Shown piece after piece: positions 21,753 through 32,286 of a stretch of 64,000 bases of DNA (position 1 is the first letter of the stretch; each line of letters begins with the position of its first letter). The notes under the pieces are model-generated. The model saw only the letters and a list, made by a program, of their open reading frames with translations. It was not told the DNA's origin and did no database searches. Source of the stretch: Platerodrilus igneus (lineage: Eukaryota; Arthropoda; Insecta; Coleoptera; Lycidae); the NCBI GenBank assembly GCA_036346225.1, contig JARFIW010000663.1, positions 2,170,001-2,234,000 of the forward strand, in the 5' to 3' direction. The position numbers and the translations under genes are program-made.

Positions 21753-24186
21753 TATATCTTGTTTATTATTTAAACATTGATCTTCTTTGTTTATATAGTA
21801 CGATTCTAGAAAGAGTCTGGTTTTGTAATTGGATTCTTTGTCTAATATTTTAATTTCATCATAGGCCGGAGTATGTTTGGTTGTATAAACATGTTTAGCT
21901 AATGCACATTTGTTAGAATTGATCCTGCAGTCACTTCTATGTTGTGTCAGACGATTCCTCAACCATTGGGAAGTTTGACCAATGTAGGATGCCTGACAGC
22001 TACAGACGATCTTGTAAATTAAGTTACTGTTTAATAATTTAGGGTAGGGTTCTTTATTCTAGTAAATAGGTTGTTAATTGTATTGTTGTACTCGAATGCA
22101 ATGGCAATATTAGGTTGTTTAAGAACTCTTACTATTAACGGAGCTAAACCTCGAATAAATGGTAGTTTTTTGTATATGGTGGTATTTAAATTGTTAATGT
22201 TGTTGGGTGGTAAGTTATTGTTGTTGTTATTATTGTTATTGGAATTGTTGAAATTGACATTGTCTTGGTTATTGTTATTAATATTTTGAGATAAATTATT
22301 ATTAATATTATTATGGAAGCTATTGTTTATATTCAAAGTGTTGGTGTAGATGAGTTTACGTAAAAATTGTTTGGGGTAACCATTGTTTAATAAGGTATTG
22401 AAAAGAATTCTTTTATTTTTATTTAAAAATTGGGGATCAGAAATCTTTTCGATACGATATTTCATGGCATTGACGGTGTTGAATTTATGTTTTAATGAAT
22501 GGTTGGAAAGAAAATTCAAATATCTACCTGAATTGGTAGGTTTAGTATAATAGTCAAATATTAAAACGTTGTTTGTTCCTCTGATAACTAAGATATCAAG
22601 AAAAGGTAATTTTCCATCTATTTCTGTCTCACTAGTGAATTTTAATTGTTTATCAAAGCTATTGAACGTGGTTATTGTTTTATTGATATGATGGGGTGGG
22701 GCAGAACAGATGATGTCATCAACGTACTTGACGAGGAAAGTCATTTCGTAAGGTAACCGTGGAAGCACAAAATCTAGGAGAGAATCCATAACGATTTGGG
22801 CAATAATGGGTGATATTGGAGAGCCCATAGGTGTGCCGAAAAGTTGGAGATAAAACAATCTTGAAAAACAAAATAAGTATTATTAAAATCAAATTAACAG
22901 TAGCAAGAAAATAGTCAACAGGAATATTACAGTGAGGTTCAATGACGGACCATTTTTCTTTAATGATATTAAGGATTAGCGTAAGAGGAATGTTTGTAAA
23001 CAACGATGTAACGTCTAAAGAGACAAGAATATGACTTTCGGGAAGTCTAAAGTTTTGAATTTATCGACGAAGGTAAAACTGTCTTTGATATTGTAGTCTC
23101 CAGGTGGAAAAGCTAGTTGAAGTATTTTAGAAATGAAAGTTGCTAATAAGTACGTTGGAGTGTTCAAAGTTGAAATGATAGGTCTGAGTGTAAGGAGAGG
23201 TTTGTGAATTTTGGCAACCCATAATATTTACCTGGGGTTGAATTATAATTGGATAACTGTTTCTTTTCAGTATCATTTAAAATGCCTTTTTTATGAAGTA
23301 ATTTTATATGATCATTGACACGTTTTTGAACGGTGAAAGTAGGATCTTTTTTTAAAAGTTTATAAGTTGTAGTATCGGTTAATAATTCTAGGATTTATCA
23401 ACATATTGTTGTTTGTCCATGACGACGGTTACTGCACCTTTATCTGCTCTTGTTACAATTAATTCGGGGTTATTGGATAAAACTTTTAACTTTATAGAAT
23501 TGTGATCTAAACTGGTTATTTTGTTGGTTTTTTATTGATTTATTTGCGAAATTCAAGATTATGTTACTAATTTTACCTCTTTTTATGTCTTTTTGCTTTT
23601 GTGGTAACTCGGTAGAGTCAAGAATAGATTCTATCCGTCCTAATAATTTGCCAATGTGAATATCTTTGGTCGAAGGTGTTATGTTGAATTTAGGTCCTAA
23701 TGACAGAAAGTTTTTTATTTCGTCAGGTAGTTGAACAGCACTGATATTCACTATCCATTTTGAATTGTCAGTAAAGGTGAAAGACTGACATGTTTGTTCA
23801 TTCACTAATCTTGAATATTTATTGATATTAATTGTTTTGATTTTTTTAAACTGACAATCATACCGCACTGATTGTCTATAATCAAAAGAACGTATAATAT
23901 ACGGAGGTAAAGTTCTTATAACATTGTTTATGGAATGGTGCATGCTTCTATAACTATGGGATAACTTAATGTGGCTATCTTCAATTTCTAAGTTAATAAA
24001 GAAAGCTGTTGACTTTCTTAGATAGTTGTCGATTCTCCGTTTAATCTTTTGGTTAGTGTTGTTTGGTATGTTCTTAATGTTGATAAACAAATTTTTAATG
24101 TGGTTGGGAACGATTTTGTTTCTTCTACATTGTTCTAAGAAATGAATGCGGTTTAATAGATTGGCTTGTTTGATGAAGACACACAC
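21705..24186 (-). pseudogene. PLE reverse transcriptase-GIY-YIG polyprotein, frameshifted
   Basis: Reading down the minus strand: a basic N-terminal region (24186-23470); a stretch broken by stops with TRADKGAVTVVMD and YGLPK remnants (23469-23010); SLFTNIPL (~23003); reverse transcriptase core GTPMGSPISPIIAQ and VKYVDDII (22858-22031 frame); an Asn-repeat linker (~22200-22310); then GIY-YIG nuclease LIYKIVCSC and SYIGQT with RNRLTQHRSDC (22035-21920). The domain order is that of Penelope-type elements. At least three frameshifts (near 23470, 22860-23000, 22040) inactivate it. The catalytic YVDD and the SYIGQT motif are intact in sequence. The true start is not visible; the frame opens only about 11 bp inside the right inverted arm. 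Confidence 0.88.
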
Positions 24187-24657
24187 AGATTTTATTTTAC
24201 TCTATACAATTTAAATCACTTTAAATCTAATGCGCTTCATTAAGAGCTTTCTTTTATAATAATCACATAAACATTAAATCTAAATCATCTACTTCAACCA
24301 TATTAATCTTCCAACATATTAGTTTTTAAGGCTCAATTTGTTACTAGATCTACATCCTATTTACTACTAAATGAATTTTATTAATAATTTTTGATCAACG
24401 TAATCATATGTTAATTTTAAATTTTGACAATTTTGCTATTTTTCAAATTTGACAAATATTGGTTTTATACAGTAAGGAACTTAACTATTATATTATGTTA
24501 GTTTTATATTACAACTCTTCTAATTGTAGATGCTTTTGACAAAGACAAAAAGTTTTGCCGAAACGTTAAGCAGAAGAAATTAAATTTTGAATTTTGCATA
24601 AACTAGTATTATTTGGACTTCATACCCAGGATACTACCATCTTGTTACCAAAATATA
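24175..24657 (+). repeat. Right inverted arm of PLE copy 2
   Basis: Inverted partner of 21277-21752. It carries the same hammerhead-like motif on the plus strand at ~24528-24576, with one extra mismatch in stem II. Confidence 0.85.
24528..24576 (+). ncRNA. Degenerate hammerhead-like motif, right arm of PLE copy 2
   Basis: UUGACAA, stem GACAAAA/UUUUGCC (one mismatch), GAAA, CGUUAA. Same core substitutions as the left arm and PLE copy 1. Confidence 0.48.
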
Positions 24658-24680
24658 TTTATATATATATATATACATAT
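24655..24680. repeat. (AT)n microsatellite
   Basis: Short AT tract that is all that separates PLE copy 2 from the ribozyme array. Confidence 0.93.
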
Positions 24681-24767
24681 TTAAGAAAAGTAGGATTAAT
24701 GAGTCTTAAATTAATGCAAAGTAGAAATGAATTATTGGCAAGTGACTCAGATTCAGCGACGAGGGCA

Positions 24768-24812
24768 TCCTGTCAACGCGTTTCGCCCTAATTGGGGCTC
24801 ATCAGGACAGGA
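24768..24812 (-). ncRNA. Hammerhead ribozyme, unit 1
   Basis: Type I hammerhead on the minus strand. Stem I is UCCUGUC paired with GACAGGA (7 bp). Core CUGAUGA is intact. Stem II is GCCC/GGGC with a CAAUUA loop, followed by GAAA. Stem III is minimal (CGC before the cleavage triplet). The triplet is GUU, still of the NUH class but usually slower than GUC. Confidence 0.85.
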
Positions 24813-25069
24813 GTAGCAAAGTTGCAATATTTAATACAGACACCTTATGGGAAGTACAGCATCACCTAGCTCACAATTTGTGTCTTCGTGTCGTTTCACC
24901 TGACGTTGCAGGTTTTTAGCAACAGTCGGCACGGAGGAGATCCGGCTCAACTACCTTTTTCCATAGCCAAAAGTTATAATTTATAAGAAAAGTAGGATTA
25001 ATGAGTCTTAAATTAATGCAAAGTAGAAATGAATTATTGGCAAGTGACTCAGATTCAGCGACGAGGGCA

Positions 25070-25114
25070 TCCTGTCAACGCGTTTCGCCCTAATTGGGGC
25101 TGATCAGGACAGGA
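25070..25114 (-). ncRNA. Hammerhead ribozyme, unit 2, core mutated
   Basis: Same layout as unit 1 with triplet GUU, but the core reads CUGAUCA. The change hits G8, the general-acid residue, so this copy should not cleave. Confidence 0.8.
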
Positions 25115-25371
25115 GTAGCAAAGTTGCAATATTTAATACAGACACCTTATGGGAAGTACAGCATCACCTAGCTCACAATTTGTGTCTTCGTGTCGTTTCA
25201 CCTGACGTTGCAGGTTTTTAGCAACAGTCGGCACGGAGGAGATCCGGCTCAACTACCTTTTTCCATAGCCAAAAGTTATAATTTATAAGAAAAGTAGGAT
25301 TAATGAGTCTTAAATTAATGCAAAGTAGAAATGAATTATTGGCAAGTGACTCAAATTCAGCCACGAGGGCA

Positions 25372-25416
25372 TCCTGTCGACGCGTTTCGCCCTAATTGGG
25401 GCTCATCAGGACAGGA
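25372..25416 (-). ncRNA. Hammerhead ribozyme, unit 3, intact core
   Basis: All core residues present (CUGAUGA, GAAA), stems I and II fully paired, triplet GUC, the preferred cleavage site. Confidence 0.86.
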
Positions 25417-25629
25417 GTAGCAAAGTTGTAATATTTAATACAGACACCTTATGGGAAGTACAGCATCACCTTTGGCTATGGAAAAAGGCAGTTGAGCCGG
25501 ATCTCCTCCGTGCCGACTGTTGCTAAAAACCTGCAACGTCAGGTGAAACGACACGAAGACACAAATTGTGAGCTAGGTGATGCTGTACTTCCCATAAGGT
25601 GTCTGTATTAAATATTACAACTTTGCTAC

Positions 25630-25674
25630 TCCTGTCCTGATGAGCCCCAATTAGGGCGAAACGCGTCGACAGGA
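25630..25674 (+). ncRNA. Hammerhead ribozyme, unit 4 (inverted), intact core
   Basis: Identical to unit 3 but on the plus strand. The word ACGCGU between GAAA and the cleavage site is self-complementary, as expected for PLE-type hammerheads reported to work as dimers through an otherwise too-short stem III. Confidence 0.86.
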
Positions 25675-25718
25675 TGCCCTCGTGGCTGAATTTGAGTCAC
25701 TTGCCAATAATTCATTTC

Positions 25719-25721
<3 letters not shown>

Positions 25722-25760
<39 letters not shown>

Positions 25761-25783
25761 CCACACATACACACACATATATA
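25722..25783. repeat. (AT)n followed by (CA)n
   Basis: AT tract to 25756, then an imperfect CA run; right border of the ribozyme array. Confidence 0.93.
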
Positions 25784-27828
25784 GAACAATAAGGAATAAC
25801 GTTAAAACAACAAAGACAACAGCCGCTCACCAACACGTTCAAGAAAAAAACAGAAAAATGTATTATTGTTTTTATGATATAACAACAACTGATAATAGAA
25901 TTTGTAATAAACGAATGAAATATATGCAAAATATTGGATAAGAAATGATTTCGTCGCATTTTTAGTTTTATAATACCAAAGATAATTTTATCAAAGTTTA
26001 CATGCACATAAATTGGTATCGTAAATGAATAAGAAATTAAGTTAAAAATGGATATTGCAGTTAATAAAGATTAGAACAAATTTTTTGCTTCTAGGACCAG
26101 GTTTTTTTTGTTCCTAATTCATATCATTAAAACATTTTGATATTTTGTGTAGAAAAGTTAGAATATTTATTATAAAAACAACTTTAGATACAGGCAAAAA
26201 ATTACTAAAAACACTTAGGTAGATTTAGTATTATTTATAAAAAAGTTTAAATTACCAAAAAAAAGTCTATAAAAGAATCGATTTACGCGTTTCTATTTAT
26301 GATTCGATAAATAAACACTATCAAACGCGAGATTAATTTTATAAATACGTAAGCGACATATTCGACAAAGAAACTTTCACGAGTTTATTAAAATAAAAAA
26401 TGTTTCAGTAATCAAACCAGAAAAATGTATTCAGCGTCGAAATATTAAGTAAGTAAATAAAAATCACTAGAAGGTAAATGTTTTAAACGTTAATATGATT
26501 TACGAATATTTGTCCTAATGAGACTTACCCAAACGAACTGTTAAAAACCCAACTCGTTATTTGAAAAACGTGTTCTAGCACAAGAAAATTGAGATTTTAT
26601 ATTATGTCAAGGTACTATACAATACGTTTGGTAAAGTGTACAAATACGTCGCTAGCAGTATATTCTGTGTCAAAACTCATGAAGATTTTACAACATGGAA
26701 TGCACCATTTAAATGCGAAACAGAAATATATTTTTAGTTTAGATAATAGAATTGAGATTTTTTTAGTTTGGACAGTTTTTAGAACGGCAACCCAAAATAT
26801 GCAGGATGCAATCGGCAAACATTTTTTATTAATATAGAGAAAGAGCCAATGTATAACATTTTTAATTACCAAATATTAAACTTGTGTAAAAACTGCCCAC
26901 TTGTTGGAGCACCGATTATTAAGCTACAAACAACGTCAATTATTACGCCCCCTGGCACAATTTATTACGCCCCAAATGTGGTGACAAAATATTGTCATCA
27001 AATGGTACAAGAAATCAATTCAGATATGTGCAAAAAGGTATACCTTACTTAATAACTGTGGCCAAGGCATCATCCACTTGTCACTTTCAACCAAAAATCA
27101 CCACTGACGACATCTTCAGATAGATCAAGGTTTTGTGAAACTCCAGATTATTGCCACAAAATGCGTTGAACCTACACTTTTAAGGACAAGACTTTATTAA
27201 GATAATTGGACAGGTACGAGAGAATACAAACGTTACACTTCCTGAAATTAATGCGGACTTGCGTTTACTGTGAAGATATCGTACAGTAGTTGACGTTCAA
27301 ATTTCTGTTTGAAACGTGTCTTTCACATAAACTCATTATTGTATCCCACCATAAAAACGCTTCTCATTGGCTAAACATGATAACCACACATTCCTTTGCA
27401 CTTAAACAAAATCATAGATGAATTACGGATTCTCCACTTCAGTTCACATGAACCTGGAAACCACAAACTTTATACATAGTAACCTAATAAATTAATGATA
27501 GGCAAAAACTTTCCCTTTTCGGATTATAAAATCCTCTATTCCCAATATTAACACAAAAAAGTTGTGCAGCCAAGAGACGTTACAGGTGTGGGCATGAAAA
27601 AAGTCATAGCTTGGGTTACTTAATAGCCCTGAAATGTAACTGCTAGCTAGCCATAATTCGGATGGGCGCCACCAGTAATAGGATAACGCTAGGTGATAGT
27701 GAAAGTATCTCATTACTGGTCGGACAATTCTCAATAGCTCGGTAACAAAATACAGGCACTCACAGAGTAGAATGAATTGACCCATCCTACCACTTTAAAT
27801 TCCTCTACCATGTGTTACGTTTGTCGAG
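25784..27828. other. No recognised gene
   Basis: AT-rich. Frames at 26589-26837 and 26849-27052 (plus) and 27492-27785 (minus) are open but unrecognised. The last lies just inside the LTR/primer site at 27829 and could be internal retroelement sequence. Confidence 0.45.
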
Positions 27829-27847
27829 GCAGCCACGTTGGGCGCCA
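27829..27847 (-). other. Primer-binding site matching tRNA-Lys(CUU)
   Basis: The minus strand reads TGGCGCCCAACGTGG, complementary to the 3' end of animal tRNA-Lys(CUU). It directly follows the LTR, as expected for minus-strand priming. Confidence 0.72.
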
Positions 27848-27853
27848 AATTTA

Positions 27854-29567
27854 TGCTACGTTGGCTCGTAGCCGTGCGTAACACCAAGAAAATCAAAGAA
27901 ATGACCGGGCTCAATTGGAGATTAGGGGAGGTTGTAGAGAAAGCAGACCAACATATTATGTACGCGGCTGTAAGGAGTTAGTAACAATACCTGCAATTAA
28001 AAAAAATTAGAATAGTAAACCTGCAATAAAAAAAATTAGTCCTGCAAACCTGAAATAAAGAAAAAGCATAGCATGCTGATCGAGCATAGATTGTTCAGTA
28101 CTTTATAGAATGTAAAAAAAAACTGTTTAGATAATCTATATAATATAACAACGGTAAAAGCAATACAGAAATCTTTAGTACAAAGTGAGGTAATATTGGG
28201 GAGTAGCGGAAACGTTTCCTCACACACCAATTAAACATAAATCAGACAAAATGTTAACAAAAGATAAATAGATAAGACACAATTGATATGAGCAATCCAG
28301 TAAAATTGATTTTTTTTCTTTCCTGTCCAAATATTCAAATTACTCAAACTAATTTGTTTTGTTTCTCTTTTTTTTTTATTAATAGCATGCAATTCTATTG
28401 TAAAAGGTATCCGAACGACAAAGATATGGCAAAACAACGGATAGATATTTACAGTAAGAACAAGTAGGAAATAGTTCAACTTACAAAAGGTCCTTCAGTA
28501 ACGCTTCCTTGCAATTGAAGTGTGGGATTCACGATGTCCGGCACTAACGCAGCACTTCACCCTTGACTGGGAGGGTGTTGATGGAACTTATCACACGTTA
28601 CCCTAATCACACCTACGTATTTCACTGGTGTTAGCAGCAGACATTATCACGCGACGGAACTATGTAGCATTGATAAATTTCTTGTTAATTCTATTTCCTG
28701 AGACAATAATTTCGAAATATTCTGTAGCACTAGTTTAATTTCAACTGGGACCAAATGTATATTATTTTCATAAACATCCAAAAAGCAGTGAGAAACTTCA
28801 ACCAATACCTTTGTAAACAGGTAATCTGTTATATTTCGCAAATAACGAAATTTGCGCAAGCAATGATCTGTTTTAAATTCTTTGGGGTTAGAAAATTCAG
28901 AAACTACAGTATCAACTGTATTTGGATAATCCAAAGTATGCACTACTCTGATAAAAAAGAAAAGGACCGCGAAACTAGATCGAACACACAGTTTAAATAT
29001 CAAAAGACAAAACATAAAAAAAACCACAATGAGTAAAGCACGTGTATCACTAAAGTAAGTCCGTCAAATGTTCCGTAAAACACGTGCGTCGACCAAACAC
29101 GTTCGCCTATCAACCATACTACTTCAATCGGAATTAGCACTGCACGTACTACAGTTAATATACAACTTTTATTTCACAAGAAAAACAACTAAAATCGTGC
29201 CGTGCTTGTTCATGAACAATTCGAAAATTGATACCGCATTAATTATCACTATTGTCAAAGCAAAGAAGATACAGTATTTTTAACGTAATTAATATATAGG
29301 AACCAAGAACAAACTACAACTCCTCATCTGTTTATTCAACTCGTTGCTATTACAACCTCTTATCGTCTATTATCTAGACTTGTATATCCACATAAGGAAC
29401 AAAATCTATACGAACGGCAAGACAAGAACGATGCAATCCACTCATTATAATACGACGCATTCGCCTAAGGAGTTAATAAATATAAAATATAGAAATAGTA
29501 GTTACCGAAATGTATTTACTAATTGGGAAAAAGCGTAAAATGTTAAGCTATAAAAATGCACGTTACA
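27854..29567 (-). mobile_element. 1.7 kb LTR (family L), with adjoining primer site
   Basis: On the minus strand it runs TGTAACG (29567) to GTAGCA (27854), a TG...CA LTR of 1714 bp ending six bases before the primer site. Large blocks recur at 52556-55388 in both orientations. No gag or pol follows on the lower-coordinate side, so only the 5' LTR and a short leader remain. Many LTR retrotransposons use tRNA-Lys as primer. Confidence 0.72.
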
Positions 29568-30397
29568 CATGTAAATAACACAAACGTCACTGTATTCATA
29601 ACCTTAATATCTGTGTACATATTCTCCAATATACGTTCCCCTAAACTAGAAAACATATCAAATAACATACAGAAATCTTATTATGTCAAATTAATAATGG
29701 CAAATTATTATCCCTGGTCAAGAATACTAAAAGTAAATGAATTTTTATAACTTCCTTCAAAAACGCGTGTGAAAATTATAATCTTTTCCGAATAGATCAG
29801 ACTATTGTACACAGATAGTGGAAGATGCAGACTGTGTAAATTTCAGGGAAATGTCTAGGTTAGTTCAGAATAGGAAACGATGAAGGTACGCGTCTAACCA
29901 GTTCCAGGACTGAAGAGCTTATGATGATTCCCAAATAACTGGACTATTACGTGCTCATGGCAAACGTAATGAAGGTTTCCATTTACTATCCAGCCTGCAT
30001 AATTTCCATAAATTGAATGGCGTTAAATATTAATGAATGAAACAAATGATGACGGGCAGAAAAACCTAAACAAATTAATTTATTCACACATAAAACGATA
30101 ACACCGAAACTACTTCAAACACCTGGGACGGCACAGCATGGTACAATATTTCTACTTCAACAAACAAATTATTAGTTACTCAAAACTTGTAACTACACTT
30201 ATGAAATATTATAATTAGGTAGTCTCATGTCAAAGCCTCGCATACATAGACTGTACAGTTTTAAATTCTCTAAAATAATTTGAAAGTTTGTGTCAAAGTA
30301 TGTTACATGCCCTACATTTGATTTTTTCCAATACTCCACTTGAAGGTACTACATTGGCCAGGAAGCGAGTTTTTTTACCTGGAAAATTTTGAATTTT
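29568..30397. other. No recognised gene
   Basis: AT-rich, no open frame worth noting, no repeat matched in the window. Confidence 0.5.
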
Positions 30398-30571
30398 GCC
30401 GAACCCTTGCTGTTCCAAGCAAGGTAGGGATCTTTAACGTGCGTGACACCACTCACACACGGGACCTCCATTTAACCTCTCATCCGAACGAGGGTGTATT
30501 TTTGTGAAAAATGCTCGCCTAACATTTTTCAAGCGGACCGTGTCGGGATTCAAACCCGGTACCTTGGGCGT
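30398..30571 (-). mobile_element. tRNA-derived SINE fragment
   Basis: On the minus strand a B-box-like word GGTTTGAATCCC sits near 30549-30560. It is followed by a body with CCTCGTTCGGATGAGAGG and GCACGTTAAAGATCCCTA words that I associate with widespread metazoan SINEs. The A-box side is cut off by the solo LTR inserted at 30576. Confidence 0.5.
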
Positions 30572-31191
30572 AGTATGTTACATGCTGAAAATCGGCTATG
30601 TAAACATTTCTGGTTTTAGTTTTAAATTTGTAAGTGAATTCGCGCCAATAATTTAAAAATAAACTTGTGCGTACATTTCCGTCACTTTAGATAGTTGCGT
30701 CAGCGCCCGAGAATGCGCAGACGCGGAGTGGCGAAGTAAGTGGTGATTTCCGTCACGTCAGGGACTAGTCCACGAAACGTCGAACGGTGGAGTTCACCGG
30801 TGCCTTTTTTTGTCTTCTCTTTCAGGTAATGTAGGTTCCTTTGTCGTCGTATCTCTGCCCTGTATCGTTCCTCACCTTATTCCTGCCGTACCGCTACACA
30901 AGAAGAGAGAAGACAACACCAATTTGGTTTCAACAGGGGGCAAAGGCCGAACCACGCCCAAGAACGCCCAACTAACGCCACAATAGCTGCAATGTTGTTA
31001 AGAGCTCCACAGTTTACGTGAGTACATTTTTTCTTTTCCTATAATCGCAATAAACATTTCTTGCATGTGATACAATAATTTGAAACATAAATATGACGTA
31101 ACACCTTATTGTGCAACATTATGCATGTATTTATTATGTTACCAACTGTCGTAGTGGCTCTTATAAATTACGCGCCGGGACTTTAAAAGTA
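30572..31191 (+). mobile_element. Solo LTR-like repeat, copy D
   Basis: Unit from TGTTACATGC (30576) to ~31187, flanked by AGTA at 30572-30575 and 31188-31191. Collinear with copies A, C and E, closest to E. The terminal stem reads ACATGCTGA / TCGGCTATGT; both arms have changed yet pairing is largely kept. AATAAA-type polyadenylation word near 31049. Confidence 0.62.
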
Positions 31192-31646
31192 TACCATTGA
31201 ATAGAACACCTAGATTATAATAAGTAAACTAAGAAATTAATCTATTATACGGCTGTGACACACTTCAATATAAATTGTAAAACTATTAATTATTAACTAA
31301 GCTACATACATTTTAATGATAGACTGACAATGTAGCATCATCCTTTCAGGAATGTCATGCAGGAACAACCCTTGCTATACAGAACTTTGAAGCCGAGATG
31401 TTCGTTTCAATACCCAATAGAATTGAGTAATTTAATGTACAAAATTAGTAGTACCCCACACAACCCGCAATACAAAAACAAAAAGAATAACAACTCCAAT
31501 CAATTAAATAATCAATTATTAACAAAAAATGTTGATTGACATCGATATAGATCGATTTTATTAAATGTTGTAATTAGCCAGACTAGTGTAACAAAATTAT
31601 ACATCTAAAATCCAACTATGATGAGTACATGCCAACATTCACTTAC
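31192..31646 (-). other. Intron or 3' region of the GnT-IV gene; no exon seen
   Basis: The exon ending at 31647 has a clean donor (GTAAGTG) and its last codon is split, so another exon must follow on the minus strand. I could not find it here or elsewhere to the left in the window. Confidence 0.5.
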
Positions 31647-31777
31647 CTATTATAATATAACCATCGACAGTTGTATTCAAGCCGCTCATGTGATTCTGTT
31701 CAACAGGTAAAACCTCTACCGTGGTATTATAAAACTTATCAGAAGGATGTTCAACGTTACCACTTCTAAAGAGAAAT
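31647..31777 (-). CDS. GnT-IV (MGAT4-type) N-acetylglucosaminyltransferase, exon for C-terminal domain, second part
   Basis: Translates to FLFRSGNVEHPSD, then NTTVEVLP and GLNTTVDGYI, a hallmark stretch of the C-terminal lectin-like domain of alpha-1,3-mannosyl-glycoprotein 4-beta-N-acetylglucosaminyltransferases (GT54). The exon is 131 bp with acceptor TTGTAG and donor GTAAGTG, and phases match its neighbour through a split Arg codon. The enzyme adds a beta-1,4 GlcNAc branch to N-glycans in the Golgi; this domain is reported to bind GlcNAc-ended glycans. The exon after it is missing, so the extreme C-terminus is not represented. Confidence 0.9.
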
Positions 31778-31836
31778 CTACAACAGGTAACATACATTTC
31801 AAAAATAACATATCATAGAACACAAGGTTGCCCTAC

Positions 31837-32030
31837 CTTTTAATACCTATGGGGTTAGTAAATTTGAAAACTAACTGATCGTTGGGTTGTGGTAAAAGTC
31901 CCCAAAAATAAGTTTGACCTAAATAAGCTCGTTGGAGTGAGAACTGTTTGTAACATTTTATTCCAGAAATCACTTCTGCGTCAGGGTTACTGTGCGGATA
32001 GAATAATGCAACTTTTCCAAATTGTTTGTC
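31837..32030 (-). CDS. GnT-IV (MGAT4-type), exon for C-terminal domain, first part
   Basis: Begins with DKQFGK, the continuation of the KIQKLKDKDFGK stretch typical of MGAT4A/B, and then reads FYPHSNPDAEV, RAYLGQTYFWGL and DQLVFKFTNP. The 194-bp exon has acceptor TTTTTAG and donor GTAGGG. It is joined to 31777 by a 59-bp intron and to 40502 by an 8.5 kb intron. No stop or frameshift; third positions rather than residues appear to vary from what I recall of the family. The long upstream intron holds most of the mobile elements between 32.2 and 39.3 kb. The match to GT54 is by recognition; MGAT4 subtype (A or B) cannot be told. Confidence 0.9.
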
Positions 32031-32225
32031 CTAAAAATAGACTTTGAAATTAATTAGCACATTAAAAATTTTAAATGATAAAGTAAATTCATACTACTAA
32101 GAACAATTAGTAATTCACCAGATTAACAATTAATTTTACAACTATTTTTGCACAGAATTTAATATTAATGTATTTAACATAAATTTATTTTGATATATTA
32201 AAATGCAATTTTAAACATACGTATC

Positions 32226-32228
<3 letters not shown>

Positions 32229-32282
<54 letters not shown>
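32229..32282. repeat. (AT)n microsatellite
   Basis: Longest AT tract in the window; left border of the foldback element. Confidence 0.97.

Positions 32283-32286
<4 letters not shown>

Larger units (their letters stand above)
21277..24657 (-). mobile_element. Penelope-like element, copy 2, with inverted terminal arms
   Basis: A near-full-length PLE: coding region (21705-24186) enclosed by two ~480-bp inverted copies of the same non-coding/terminal sequence. PLEs commonly carry such repeated ends in direct or inverted order, and the overlap of the left arm with the C-terminal coding end fits that habit. An (AT)n tract borders each side. Frameshifts make this copy inactive. Confidence 0.82.
24681..25725 (-). 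mobile_element. Retrozyme-like 302-bp repeat array with hammerhead ribozymes
   Basis: Unit 1 (24681-24984) and unit 2 (24985-25286) are head-to-tail at exactly 302-bp spacing and almost identical. Unit 3 (25287-25471) stops part-way. Unit 4 (25472-25725) is an inverted copy whose variants match unit 3. Each unit contains one type I hammerhead ribozyme, on the minus strand in units 1-3 and on the plus strand in unit 4, and no open frame of note. Non-coding, ~300-bp, tandem, one hammerhead per unit: this is the described form of metazoan retrozymes, which yield self-cleaved circular RNAs and are thought to use PLE enzymes. Transcription is not shown here. (AT)n borders both sides. Confidence 0.82.

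Noticed and set aside
22071..22289. Plus-strand leucine-rich frame
   Set aside because: It is the complement of the Asn-repeat linker in the PLE frame.
24681..25725. CRISPR array
   Set aside because: Repeats are 302 bp without unique spacers, in a eukaryotic genome, and each carries a hammerhead core.
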